Source: Desulfobulbaceae bacterium
Lineage (GTDB): Bacteria > Desulfobacterota > Desulfobulbia > Desulfobulbales > Desulfurivibrionaceae
NCBI GenBank assembly: GCA_003517965.1
Contig: DOZO01000062.1
Location: 1-38,031 of the forward strand
DNA length: 38,031 nucleotides
Direction of reading: 5' to 3'
Both the position numbers and the translations under genes were made by a program. This document shows positions 24,360-35,400 of this stretch, piece after piece. The notes under the pieces are model-generated. The model saw only the letters and a program-made list of their open reading frames with translations. It had not been told where the DNA came from and did not search any database. Each line of letters starts with the position of its first letter. Position 1 is the stretch's first letter.

Positions 24360-26564
24360 ATGTCCAAGATAATCTGTTCAGCCGCCATCCGTGGGGCTCA
24401 CAACATAGTTGACATGGCGGAAGCCAAGTTTGAGGAAGCCCTCAAGAAGTATGGGCCTGAGCAAGAGGTGCATTTCCCTAATACTGCTTATTTCCTGCCG
24501 GTTATTTACAGTATGCTGGGCGCCAAGGTGCAGAATCTGGGCGATATGAAGGATATTTTTCAGGAATGCCGTACCCTTTTGCCGGAACAGGTGAGCAGCA
24601 ATATCTGGTTGCCTTATCTTGCGCCGGCTCTTGATGCGGGGATGGCTACCTTTTTTGCTGAGGAGATGTTCGAGGCCATCCGTTATCTTGAGGCCCCTGA
24701 TTTTTATACCAAAACTGAAGATCCGTTGGAGAATAATATCTGGTTGGGCGCTGCTGATGACGTGATCTTTCGTAAGCGAGGCGTTGAATTTGTAGACGGT
24801 ACAGCGCCTGGTTTTGCCGCCATCATGGGCACCCCGGATGATAGTGCGGTTGCCGCTCGGATTGCCTTGGAGCTTCAGGAAAAGAATCTCTACATTTTTA
24901 TGCACGATCAGTCCAACGGCAAGAACATGGCCGAGCGTTTGCTGGAAAGCAAGGTGCAGGTTGGCTGGAATACCAGGCTGGTTCCCTTTGGCAAGAGCTA
25001 CACCTCGGCGGTTTTCGCCATCGGCTTTGCCTGCCGGGTGGCCATGGCCTTTGGCGGCATCAAGCCAGGTGATTACAAGGGCAATCTGATCTACAACAAG
25101 GATCGGACCTTTGCCTTTGTCATGGCCTTTGGCCCAGTTTCCGACGAGTGGTACGCCAACGCGGCCGGTGCCATTAACTGGGGCTTTCCTACTATTTCCG
25201 ACTACGATATCCCAGAGGTGTTGCCCACCGGGATCTGCACCTATGAGCATGTGGTCAGCCGGGTACCTCACGCGGAGATTGTCCAAAAGGCTATTGAAGT
25301 GCGCGGCCTCAAGGTCAATGTCACCAAGATCGATATCCCCATGTCTTTTGGCCCGGCCTTCGAGGGCGAGCGGATCCGCAAGGACGATCTCTTCATGGAA
25401 TGCGGCGGCGGTCGGACCTCGGCGGTTGAGGTTCTGATCTCAAAGGATATGTCCGAGGTCGAAGACGGCAAAATCACCATCGAAGGACCAGACATCAAGG
25501 ATATCGAACAGGGTAAGAACCTGCCTATCGCCATCCTGGTTGAGGTTGCCGGTCGTGGGATGCAGTCGGATTTCGAGCCCATTCTCGAGCGCCAGTTTCA
25601 TCACCTGATGAATTACATTCAGGGCATCATGCATATGGGCCAGCGGAACATCATGTGGATCCGCATCGGCAAGGCCGCAGTGGAGAAGGGCTTTTCCTTC
25701 ACCCATCTCGGCAAGGTGCTGCACGGCAAACTGCATCAGGAGTTTGGCGCCATTGTTGACAAGATTCAGGTTAAGATCTACACCGAGCAGAACAAGGTGG
25801 AAGAGGTTCAGGAGCTGGCCCGCAAGGTTTATGCGGAGCGGGATGAACGTCTGGGCTCTATGACCGACGAGACTGAAGAGGTTTTCTATTCCTGCACCCT
25901 GTGTCAATCTTTTGCCCCGAGCCATGTCTGCGTCATCACCCCGGAGCGGATCGGTATGTGCGGCGCCTATAACTGGCTGGACGGCAAAGCCTCCTTTCAG
26001 ATCAATCCCACCGGCCCTAATCAACCTATTGACAAGGGGGAGTGTCTGGATGAAAAACTTGGCATCTTCAAGGGGATCAATGATTTTGTCGAACAGACTT
26101 CCCGCGGGGCCGTGCCTGAGCTGGCCCTGTATTCTTTGATGAACAGCCCGATGACCGCCTGTGGTTGTTTTGAGGCCATTGCCGCCATGCTCCCCCAATG
26201 CAATGGAATCATGGTAGTCAACCGTGATTTCAGCGGGATGACGCCTTCCGGAATGAAGTTCACCACTCTGGCGGGTATGGCCGGGGGCGGCGCGCAGACT
26301 CCTGGCTTCATCGGGGTTTCCAAGCATTTCATGACCAGCCCCAAGCTTTTTGTCGCCGAGGGCGGGCTTACGCGGATGGTCTGGCTGCCCAAAATGATGA
26401 AAGAGGAAATCAAGGACAAGCTCATGGAGCGTTGCAAGGAAATCGGCAGGCCGGAGTTTTACGAGATGATCGCTACCGAGGAGAACGGCACCACGGAAGA
26501 GGAAATCCTTGCCTTTATGAAAAAAGTCGGTCATCCGGCTCTGGAGATGGAAGCGCTTGTTTAA
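24360..26564 (+). CDS. acsB: Acetyl-CoA synthase (CO-methylating), bacterial type
   Basis: Condenses CO, a methyl group from the corrinoid protein and CoA into acetyl-CoA at the A-cluster (4Fe-4S bridged to two Ni). It is 734 aa, the length of the bacterial AcsB with its N-terminal CODH-interacting domain (archaeal CdhC lacks it). The cluster ligands Cys512, Cys515, Cys524 and Cys534 (CTLCQSFAPSHVC...MC) and Cys601-Gly-Cys603 (TACGCFEA) match the Moorella residues 506/509/518/528/595/597 with a constant offset of six. The GAGGAG ribosome site is 6 nt before the ATG. It is separated by 142 bp from metF::acsD and 103 bp from acsC. Confidence 0.97.
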   Translation: MSKIICSAAIRGAHNIVDMAEAKFEEALKKYGPEQEVHFPNTAYFLPVIYSMLGAKVQNLGDMKDIFQECRTLLPEQVSSNIWLPYLAPALDAGMATFFAEEMFEAIRYLEAPDFYTKTEDPLENNIWLGAADDVIFRKRGVEFVDGTAPGFAAIMGTPDDSAVAARIALELQEKNLYIFMHDQSNGKNMAERLLESKVQVGWNTRLVPFGKSYTSAVFAIGFACRVAMAFGGIKPGDYKGNLIYNKDRTFAFVMAFGPVSDEWYANAAGAINWGFPTISDYDIPEVLPTGICTYEHVVSRVPHAEIVQKAIEVRGLKVNVTKIDIPMSFGPAFEGERIRKDDLFMECGGGRTSAVEVLISKDMSEVEDGKITIEGPDIKDIEQGKNLPIAILVEVAGRGMQSDFEPILERQFHHLMNYIQGIMHMGQRNIMWIRIGKAAVEKGFSFTHLGKVLHGKLHQEFGAIVDKIQVKIYTEQNKVEEVQELARKVYAERDERLGSMTDETEEVFYSCTLCQSFAPSHVCVITPERIGMCGAYNWLDGKASFQINPTGPNQPIDKGECLDEKLGIFKGINDFVEQTSRGAVPELALYSLMNSPMTACGCFEAIAAMLPQCNGIMVVNRDFSGMTPSGMKFTTLAGMAGGGAQTPGFIGVSKHFMTSPKLFVAEGGLTRMVWLPKMMKEEIKDKLMERCKEIGRPEFYEMIATEENGTTEEEILAFMKKVGHPALEMEALV

Positions 26565-26667
26565 TTTTTAGATATATGTTGTCAGTTGTCAGCCATAAGA
26601 TTCAAGATTACTATTCAAGCTTAAAGCGCAGAGCTTACAGCTTGCCTTATACGGGAGGAACAGACAG

Positions 26668-28023
26668 ATGGCTTTAACAGGTATTCAGATCCTCAAGATG
26701 CTTCCCAAGAAGAATTGCGGGGAGTGCGCTATTCCGACCTGCCTTGCTTTTGCCATGAAGGTGGCTGCCGGGCAGATGGAAATTGGCGAATGTCCGTATG
26801 TGAGCGATGAGGTCAAGGAGCAGATCGGCGAGGCCTCTGCCCCTCCAATCCGGACGGTTAAAATTGGCTCTGGGGATAGTGCCTATACCACCGGCGGCGA
26901 GACCTGTCTGTTTCGTCATGAAAAACGTTTTGAGAACCCTACCGGAATTGCGGTTCTGGTCAGCACGGCAATGAGCGAGGCCGACGTCGATGGTCGAATC
27001 AGTCGGTTCAAGGCGCTTCGTTACGAGCGGGTCGGAGTTCTGCTCAAGGCCGACCTGATTGCGATTAAGGATATCTCGGGTGATGAGGCTGCTTTTACCG
27101 CCTTGACCAAGAAGGTGCTGGACGGCGCAGTCGATGCTGGGCTCATCCTGATGAGTGACAAGGCCGACAATCTCAAGGCTGCCGTGGCCGCTTGCGGGGA
27201 ACGCAAACCCCTGCTGTACGCGGCCACCGCTGATAATGCCGAGGCCATGGTTGCCGTGGCCAAGGAGGCTCAGTGTCCTCTGGTTGCTAAGGGGGTAAAC
27301 CTTGACGACACCGTGGCGGTTGCTGAAAAATTGCTGGCAGCCGGGCTTAAGGATTTGATGCTCGACTCCGGGGCTCGCACGATCCGGGCTGCCTTGGAAG
27401 ACAGTGTGGTGGGGCGGCGTTCTGCTATCCGTGCCAAATTCAAGCCCCTGGGTTTTCCTACCATCACTTTTCCCTGTGAGATCTCCGCTGATCCGCTGAT
27501 GGAGGCTATGGTCGCCTCGGTGCTTATTGCTAAATATGCGGGCATTGTCGTGCTTTCCGATCTGCAGGGTGATATTCTTTTCCCTTTGCTGCTGGAGCGA
27601 CTGAATCTCTTCACCGATCCGCAACGGCCCATGGTGGTTGCGGAAGATATTTACAATATCAATGGTCCTACCGAGGATTCCCCGGTGCTGATCACCTGTA
27701 ACTTCTCGCTTACCTACTTTATTGTTTCTGGAGAAATTGAGGGGAGCAAGGTGCCTTCCTGGCTGTTGATCAAGGACACGGAAGGACTTTCGGTTCTCAC
27801 CGCCTGGGCGGCTGGCAAGTTTGGCGCGGACATGATCGCGGCATTCATGAAAAAATCCGGCATCGAAAACAAGGTCAAACATCGGGAGATCATTATTCCC
27901 GGTTACCTTGCCTCTATGAAGGGCGAGCTTGAAGAAGAGCTGGCCGGCTGGACCATCACCATCGGCCCCCGTGAAGCTGGACATCTGCCAGCCTTCCTGA
28001 AGGAATGGAAGCCTGCGGCGTAA
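26668..28023 (+). CDS. acsC: Corrinoid iron-sulfur protein large subunit
   Basis: Carries the corrinoid (B12) cofactor that accepts the methyl group from methyl-THF and passes it to AcsB; the partner of AcsD. It is 451 aa, normal for the family. The N-terminal 4Fe-4S domain has Cys17, Cys20, Cys25, Cys42 (CGECAIPTC...C), the cluster that reactivates oxidised cobalt. A TIM-barrel and a C-terminal B12-binding region follow (IVVLSDLQGD...; SWLLIKDTEGLSVLTAWAAGKFGAD). The GGGAGGA ribosome site is 10 nt from the ATG. The methyltransferase AcsE, which loads it, is not in this window and must be encoded elsewhere. Confidence 0.96.
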   Translation: MALTGIQILKMLPKKNCGECAIPTCLAFAMKVAAGQMEIGECPYVSDEVKEQIGEASAPPIRTVKIGSGDSAYTTGGETCLFRHEKRFENPTGIAVLVSTAMSEADVDGRISRFKALRYERVGVLLKADLIAIKDISGDEAAFTALTKKVLDGAVDAGLILMSDKADNLKAAVAACGERKPLLYAATADNAEAMVAVAKEAQCPLVAKGVNLDDTVAVAEKLLAAGLKDLMLDSGARTIRAALEDSVVGRRSAIRAKFKPLGFPTITFPCEISADPLMEAMVASVLIAKYAGIVVLSDLQGDILFPLLLERLNLFTDPQRPMVVAEDIYNINGPTEDSPVLITCNFSLTYFIVSGEIEGSKVPSWLLIKDTEGLSVLTAWAAGKFGADMIAAFMKKSGIENKVKHREIIIPGYLASMKGELEEELAGWTITIGPREAGHLPAFLKEWKPAA

Positions 28024-28051
28024 GTTACAGAGCTGGGTGCTTAAGCAGCGG

Positions 28052-28086
28052 GATATAAGGTCTTATAAGTCCTATAGGACCTATAT
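28052..28086. repeat. Short palindromic/iterated motif in the acsC-fdhA spacer
   Basis: Variants of TATAAGTCC are iterated here, ending in the perfect 12-bp palindrome GTCCTATAGGAC (28069-28080), itself inside an outer pair AGGTC (28058-28062)/GACCT (28078-28082). It resembles intergenic iterated motifs and could be a small repeat or an operator upstream of fdhA (56 bp before the start). The rest of the 120-bp spacer shows nothing clear. Confidence 0.45.
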
Positions 28087-28143
28087 TGCCAGACTGTAAA
28101 GCCCTTTGCGCAGGGGCAATTATCACCATTAGGTTTCCTGAAG

Positions 28144-31100
28144 ATGAACATCACAATCAACGGTTATGAAATAATTGCCGAGGAAGGGATCACCATCCTG
28201 GAAGCGGCAAAGCGGGCGGATATCCATATCCCAACCTTGTGCTACGTGAACAAGGGGATCTCGGATATTCCCTGCGGGATATGCGTGGTCAGCGTGGCTG
28301 GGGTGGAGACTCCGGTACGTTCCTGCATAACCCCTGTTGGTGAAGGGATGCGGATCACCACCGAATCAAAGGAGTTGCAGGCCAGGCGCGCTGAGCGGAT
28401 GACCCTGCTGATGGAGACCCATTTCGGCGACTGCAAGGCCCCCTGCAATCTCACCTGTCCGGGGCAGATCAATGTGCAGGGCTATATCGCCCATGTGGCC
28501 AAAGGACAGTATGAGGAAGCTCTGCGCCTGGTCATGGAACGCAATCCTTTTCCCTTTTCTGTGGGGCGGGTATGCCCTCGATTCTGCGAAACTCGTTGTC
28601 GCCGGATTCTCGTTGATGAACCAGTATCCATTAACCATCTGAAACGTTTTGTTGCTGACTGGTGCATGGCCCACAAGATTGACCTGCGCATTCCCTGCGA
28701 CCCAGCCACCGGTAAAAAAATTGCCGTTATTGGCGGCGGGCCATCCGGCCTGACCGGTGCCTACTATCTTGCTCGCAAAGGCCATGACGTTACGGTTTTC
28801 GAGTCCGCCCCAAAGCTTGGCGGCATGTTACGTTATGGCATCCCTGACTACAAAATCCCCCAGGATGTGCTTGATTACGAGATCAGCGCCATTTTGCGCA
28901 TGGGGATCAATGTCCGCATGCGTCAGAAATGGGGCGAGGATTTCACCTTGCAATCCCTCAAGGACCAGGGTTTTGAGGCCATCCTTATTGCAACCGGCAC
29001 TCCGGTGGACGAGAGGCTGGATATTCCTGGTTGTGCTCTTCCAAAGGTGATCCTGGCCACGAAATTCCTGCGGGATATGTCAGAGGGCAAGGCTGGCAAC
29101 TATGGCAATTCTGCGGTGGTTTTCGGCGGCAACAATGTTGCTATGGAAGTTGCCCGTTCCCTGTTGCGTAAAGAAGTTGGGGAAGTCACCATTATTTATT
29201 CCAGGGCTCAGAGTGAGATGTCGGCTAACCAGCGTAATATTCGGGTGGCTGAAAAAGAGGGGGCTCAGTTTCTGCTCATGGCCTCGCCGGTTAATTTCAG
29301 TGAGGCCGGCAAAAGCATCAGTGTGCAATTGATCCGCACCAAACTTGGGGAGCCAGACGAGAAAGGCATCCGCTACCCGGAGGCCATCCCCGGTTCTACG
29401 GTGAACATCAAGGCTGATACGGTCATTGTGGCGCAAGGATTGAGTGCCTGCCGCGACAAGTTTGAGGGCGGTAAACTGGAAGAGAGTCTGGAACTGACTC
29501 CGAAATGCAACATCAAGGCCAACCCCAGAACCTCGCTGACCAATCATCCAGGGATCTATGCGGCCGGCGACGTGACCAGTGGTCCCCGCTCGGTGATTCA
29601 GGCCGTGGTCGCGGCCAGGCGGGCGGCGGAAAATATCCACACCCAGGTCATGGGCCTTACCAAGACCGTGGTCGAGAGCCGATTTAATTTCACCCGGGGC
29701 AAGGGCTTTGATGATGTGGATTTGCGCAATTTCGAGGGGGTCAATATCAAGCTGCGGGAGAAGATGCCCACCCGGCAGCCCCAGGTTGCCATCCAGGACT
29801 TCAGTGAGGTGAAGCTTGGATTTTCGGAACAGATGGCGATAACCGAGGCTAAACGGTGCCTGTCCTGTGGTTGTCGAGCCTTTGATCGTTGTGACCTAAA
29901 AAAACTGGCCATTGATTTCGGCCTTGATCCAATCCGGACCGGAATGGCGGCACAGCCTGCCTACATGGAGAGAATCAATCATCCCGTCATCCAGGTAGAC
30001 CTGAATAAATGCATCTATTGCAAGCGCTGTCAGAACAGTTGTGAATACGATGCCCTGGAAATCAGCGCCGATGCGGTCGATGACAAGGGCCGACCGTTGG
30101 GCCTGCGTTTGCGGTTCAAGGAAAACTGTGTCAACTGTGGAGCTTGTGTGGACAACTGTTCTACCGGAGCCCTGAATAAAAAAGACGTTATGGTGCCGGT
30201 GGTGAACGAAGCCATTCGCGAGGTTCGTTCCACCTGCCCGTACTGTGGGGCAGGCTGTCAGCTTATTCTCAAGGTGAAGGGCAATACCTTGATGGAGGTT
30301 ACCTCTGATCCAGATCTGGCGCCTAATTACGGAGCCATTTGTGTCAAGGGTCGTTTCGGACATAATTTTGTCCAGCACAAGGAGCGCTTGACCAAACCCT
30401 TGGTGCGTCGTGGTTCTCAGTTGGTGGAAGCAAGCTGGGAAGAGGCACTGGAGATGGTGGCCAAAAGATTCTTCGATCTCAAGGCCATGTACGGACCGGA
30501 TTCGATTTCCGGTTTCAGCTGTGCCAGAGCCAGCAACGAAGAAAACTATCTGATGCAAAAATTTATGCGGACAGCGATCGGAACGAATAATATCGATCAC
30601 TGTGCCCGACTCTGACACGCTCCCACGGTGGCCAGTTTGGCCCTTACCTTCGGCAGCGGCGCAATGACAAACTCCATTGCGGATACCAAAAAAACCGACC
30701 TCTTCTTCATGGTCGGCAGCAATCCGGACACCAGTCATCCGACTATTGGCCTGCGCATTCATCAGGCCTTGGATCGTGGGGCAAAACTGGTGGTGGTGGA
30801 TCCCCGCCGCACCAGGCTGGCCGAGCGGGCCGATCTCTGGCTGCGCATCGTGCCGGGGACCGACGTCGCCTTTTTAAACGGGATGATGCAGGTCATTCTC
30901 GAGGAAGAGCTCTGGGACCAGAAGTTTGTTGAGGAACGGACCGAAGATTTTGACGAACTTGTCCGGCTGGTCAAGAAATACACCCCGGAAATGGTAGAAA
31001 AAATTACCGGCATCAACGAAGCTCAGCTTCGTCAGGCCGCAAGGATGTATGCCGCAGAAGGCAGACATGCTGCTTTTTGGGGCATGGGCATTACCCACTA

Positions 31101-32253
31101 TGTCACCGGTACCGACCGGGTGAAATCCATCGCCAGCCTGACCATGCTTTGCGGCAAGATCGGGCGGGAAGGCACTGGCTGCAATCCGTTGCGGGGGCAG
31201 AACAATGTCCAGGGGGCCTGCGATATGGGGGCGCTGTTCAATACCTTGCCCGGTTACGGAGGCCTTGAAAACGACGAGCTCTTTGACCGGTATGAAAAGT
31301 TCTGGGGTGTCAAGCTGCCCCGGCGTCCAGGCAAACCGGCCACTGAGGTTTGGGAGAATGTCCTCAAGGGCAATATCCGCGGCCTCTATATCTTCGGAGA
31401 AGATCCAGCAGTGGCCGATGCCAATATCGCCCATGTTCAGGCGGCCCTGGAAAAGGCTGATTTTGTGGTGGTGCAGGATCTTTTTCTGACCGATACCGCC
31501 AAGATGGCGGATGTGGTGTTGCCCGCCGCCTGCTACGCGGAAAAGGACGGCACCTTCACCTGCACGGAACGCCGGGTGCAAAGGATTCGCAAGGCGGTTG
31601 AGCCGCCGGGTGAGGCCAAGCCTGACTGGCAGATCATCTCCATGCTTTCCCAGCGGATGGGCTATCCCATGCACTATAATTCTGCCTCGGAAATTTTTGA
31701 CGAGATATGTCAATTGTTGCCGCAGTACAAGGGGCTTTCTTATGAGCGCCTGGAAAAAGTCGGTCTGCAGTGGCCGGTGCCGGATCAGAATCATCCCGGC
31801 ACCACGGTTCTGCATGTTGACCAATTTACTCGGGGCAGGGGACTGTTCATTCCGGAGGATTATTTCCCCCCGGTGGAGCTGCCCGATGAGGAATATCCGC
31901 TGCTGTTCACTACCGGTCGCGATCTTGCCCGCTATAACTTCAGTAGCATGACCGGCAAGACCAAGGAGATCGATGAGATCAGCCCGGAGTGTTTCGCCGA
32001 GGTTAATCCGCGGGATGCGGAGCGCCTGGGTCTAATGGAGAAAAACTGGGTGCGGCTTACTTCGCGACGCGGTTCGGTGGAAATGCGGGCAATCATCACC
32101 GACCGGACCCAGGAGGGCACTATCTTCAGCACCTATAATCATTTGCAAACGCTGGTGAATATGCTGACTCTGGACGCTCTGGATCGTCTTTCCAGAACGC
32201 CGGAGTATAAACTGTGCGCCATTAAGGTTGAAGTATTGGGTGATGAGTTATAA
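28144..32253 (+). CDS. fdhA: Selenocysteine formate dehydrogenase alpha subunit fused to NuoG-like and GltD-like modules
   Basis: Reversible CO2/formate interconversion at a Mo/W bis-pterin site. The TGA at 30613-30615 is read as selenocysteine (Sec824): the context HCARL-U-HAPTVA matches the FdhF/FdhA motif CAR(V/L)UH(G/A)P, and a SECIS-like hairpin follows. Full length is 1369 aa. Domains in order: [2Fe-2S] ferredoxin (residues ~1-75; CYVNKG...CGIC...C); Cys-rich linker; GltD-like FAD/NAD(P) oxidoreductase (~190-530; VIGGGPSGLTGAYYLA, VVFGGNNVAMEVA); two 4Fe-4S motifs (CIYCKRCQNSC, CVNCGACVDNC); the molybdopterin core beginning STCPYCGAGCQ. The fused flavin module suggests electron exchange with NAD(P)H. 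The downstream hdrA and mvhD suggest a confurcating complex. The ribosome site is weak. Confidence 0.95.
30613..30648 (+). promoter_or_regulatory. Sec codon (TGA) and candidate SECIS of fdhA
   Basis: TGA 30613-30615 is followed by GGTGGCC (30627-30633), loop AGTTT, GGCC (30639-30642), a three-base bulge and ACC (30646-30648). The apical loop starts 18 nt after the TGA and has G at its second position, within the usual bacterial SECIS limits. Confidence 0.75.
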
Positions 32254-32272
32254 GCGTTGGCACCCCACAATT

Positions 32273-32378
32273 GTGACTGTTCAGCAGTGCCGCATATGAT
32301 AGGAAGAGGTCTGCGAAGTGTGCTATTGCACATGAGCAGGCCGATGACAACGCAGATGCTGTGCTGCTGGGCAGTCAC
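32273..32378. repeat. Structured repeat, family B, copy 2 (upstream of hdrA)
   Basis: A 106-bp element bounded by GTGACTGTTCAGCAG (32273-32287) and CTGCTGGGCAGTCAC (32364-32378). It is homologous to 19424-19555 but lacks 26 internal bp, a deletion flanked by similar CCGATGAC/CCGATAAC words. The inner stem is GGTCTGC/GCAGGCC (32308-32314 with 32336-32342), and the hairpin TGTGC-TATT-GCACA is conserved. The end stem pairs G32275-C32376 where copy 1 pairs A-T, and TT faces GG (wobble as RNA). The inner stem pairs C32314-G32336 where copy 1 pairs T-A. It ends 31 bp before the hdrA ATG. Confidence 0.85.
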
Positions 32379-32409
32379 GTAGTTATCTAAATTTAAGTGG
32401 AGTTACACG

Positions 32410-35400
32410 ATGGGACAAGCAAAAAAACAAGCTGAGTTGAGCAGCTTGCCTGCTCAAACGAAACTTATGCCCTCTGGGTACAAGAAATCAGGGACGGTAA
32501 TGGTCGTCGGCGGCGGGATCGCCGGGGTTCAGGCGGCTCTTGATTTAACCGAGCTTGGCTACTATGTCTATCTGGTGGAGAAATCCGCGGCCATTGGTGG
32601 GGCCATGGCCCAGTTGGATAAAACCTTTCCGACCAACGACTGTTCGCTTTGAATACTCGCGCCTAAGCTGGTAGAGGCCGGTCGGTCTCTCAATATCGAG
32701 ATTTTGAGCAACGCTGATTTTCTTTCTCTGGACGGAAAGCCAGGCAGTTTTACCGCCAGGCTGCGGCTGCGTCCCCGTTATATTGATAAGGACAAGTGTA
32801 CGGCCTGTGGGCTGTGTACCAAGTATTGCCCTAAGCATCTGGTGGATCCATACAATGAGGGTCTCGCCATTACGCGGCCGATCCACATCGATTATGCCCA
32901 GGCGGTGCCCGCCACCTATTATATCGATCCGGAGGCCTGCCTGTACCTCAAGCACGGAACCTGTCAAATCTGTGTCAGCTCCTGCCAGAGCAAGGCCATT
33001 GATTTCAGCCAGAAGGCCGAGGAAAAAGAGCTGCAGATCGGGGCGGTGATCATGGCCCCAGGCTTTGGCCGCGTTCCCGATGCAACCCTGGCCAAGTACA
33101 GCTACGGGCAGCATCCGGATGTGATGACCAGTCTGGAGTTTGAGCGGCTGCTTTGCGCCTCCGGCCCTTTTCAGGGTGAGGTGAAATGTCTCTCCGACCG
33201 CCGGCATCCCAAACGGATCGCCTTTATCCAGTGCGTGGGTTCCCGGGATCTTGGCTGCAATAACGGCTACTGTTCGGCGGTCTGCTGTATGTATGCGATC
33301 AAGGAGGCCATGGTTGCCAAGGAGCATGATCCCGAGGTGGAGATTACCATCTACTACATAGATATGCGGACTCAGGGCAAGGGCTTTGATGCCGCTCAGA
33401 AAAGGGCCGAGTCTATGGGGATCAGGTTTGTCCGGGCCAGGGTGGCTGATGTCATGCCCTGGGGCAAGAACCTGAAGTTGACTTATTCCACCATGGAAGG
33501 GACGCATAGCTTTGAACCCTACGATATTGTCGTGCTCTCTGTTGGTCTCGATGCTCCAGCCGATGCCAAAAACCTGGGTGAGATTGCTGGTTTCGCCTTA
33601 AACGATTACGATTTTTGCAAGACTGAAACCTTTGCCCCCTTGCTCACTACCAGGCCTGGTGTTTACGTCGCGGGCGCTTTTCAGGGCCCCAAGGATATTC
33701 CGGAAAGCGTTACTCAGTCCAGCGCGGCGGCAGGCTTAGCGGCCGGGCTTATTGCCAAGGATCGCGGCAAGGCCCTGGTGCACAAGAGCTATCCTGAAGA
33801 ACAGAAGACCGGCCAGGAGGAAGAGGTTCGGATCGGGGTTTTTGTTTGCCATTGCGGGATCAACATCTCCAGCGTGGTCGATGTGGCCGCGGTTGAACAG
33901 TACACCGAGGGCATGGAAGGCGTGGTCTATCATGCCCAGAGCCTGTACAGCTGTTCGCAGGACGCCCAGGAGGTGCTTAAGGCCAAGATCAAGGAGCATA
34001 ACCTGAATCGGGTGGTTATCGCCGCCTGCTCGCCAAGAACTCATGAGCCGCTCTTCCAGGAAACCCTGAAGGATGCTGGACTCAATCGTTGTCTTTTCGA
34101 GATGGTCAATATTCGTGACCATTGTTCCTGGGTTCATGCCAACGAGCCTGCGGCCGCGACGCAAAAGTCCAAGGATCTGGTCCGGATGGGTATTGCCAAG
34201 GCCCGCCACATCAAGCCCCTGCCCGAGCAGACCGTGCCGGTCACCAACAAGGCTCTGGTTCTGGGGGGCGGGGTGGCAGGGTTGACCGCGGCATTGACCA
34301 TCGCTGATCAGGGGTTCCATACCTATGTGGTGGAGAAAAAAGATACCCTTGGCGGCCATCTCCAGCATCTGGCTTATACCCTGCAGGGCGACACGGTGAG
34401 CACGGTTTTAGATGAGCTGACCGATAAGGTGAAAAATAACAAAAAGATCGAGGTGCTGACCAATACCGAACTGACCCAGGTTAGCGGTTTTGTTGGCAAC
34501 TTCAGCTCGGTGCTTACCACCAGGGGCAAGAAGACCAACACGGAAACCACTATTGACCACGGGGTGATTATTATCGCCACCGGTGGTCGTGAGCATCGGC
34601 CGGAAGTGGTGCTGGGCAACCCGGTGATCTATTCGGAGACCGTGCTTACTCAGCGTGAACTGGAGCAGCGCTTGTCCGGCAAGGGCAAGAATCTGGCGCC
34701 CAAGTCGGTGCTTATGGTGCAGTGCGCTGGTTCCCGGGGTGATGATCTTAATTATTGCAGTAAGGTCTGCTGTAGTCATGCGGTAAAAAACGCCCTCAAG
34801 ATAAAGGCCCTTGCTCCAACTTCTCAGGTGGTGGTGCTCTATCGGGATATGCGCACTTACGGCTTTGCCGAAGATGCTTACCGCCAGGCCAGGGAGCAAG
34901 GCGTGGTGTTCATCCCCTACACCATGGATAATAGACCTAAGTTCAAGGGTAGTGGTAAGAAGACGAGCGTCACTTTTTACGATCCGATCCTGCGGGATGA
35001 GGTCACCATGACCCCTGAGGCGCTGGTCTTGAGTGTCGGCATTGTGGCCGAAGGGACCGAAGAGATTAGCAAGCAGCTCAAGGTGCCGGTGAACGAGGAC
35101 AAGTTTTTCCTTGAGGCCCATGTCAAGCTGCGGCCGGTGGAATTGGCGGTGAGCGGTGTTTATGTCTGCGGCTTGGCCCATGCGCCCAAGCCGGTCGAGG
35201 AGATTATCGTTCAGGCGCAGGCGGCGGCGGCCAAGGCTGCTATTCCGCTTTGCAAGGGCTTTGTTTCGGTAGAGCCCACTATTTCCTGCGTGGACAAAGA
35301 GTCTTGCATCGGCTGCGGCTTATGTGAATCGCTCTGCCCGTATCAGTCCATTCGCATTATCAAGGATGAAAATGGCAAGCGCAAGGCCGAGACTATCACC

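Noticed and set aside
19424..32378. Family B copies as a CRISPR array or tRNA-like genes.
   Set aside because: Copies are far apart, unequal in length and without spacers; their folding is a long hairpin, not a cloverleaf.
32467..32469. Alternative hdrA start at Met20 (ATG 32467).
   Set aside because: No ribosome site precedes it, whereas ATG 32410 has GTGGAG at good spacing.
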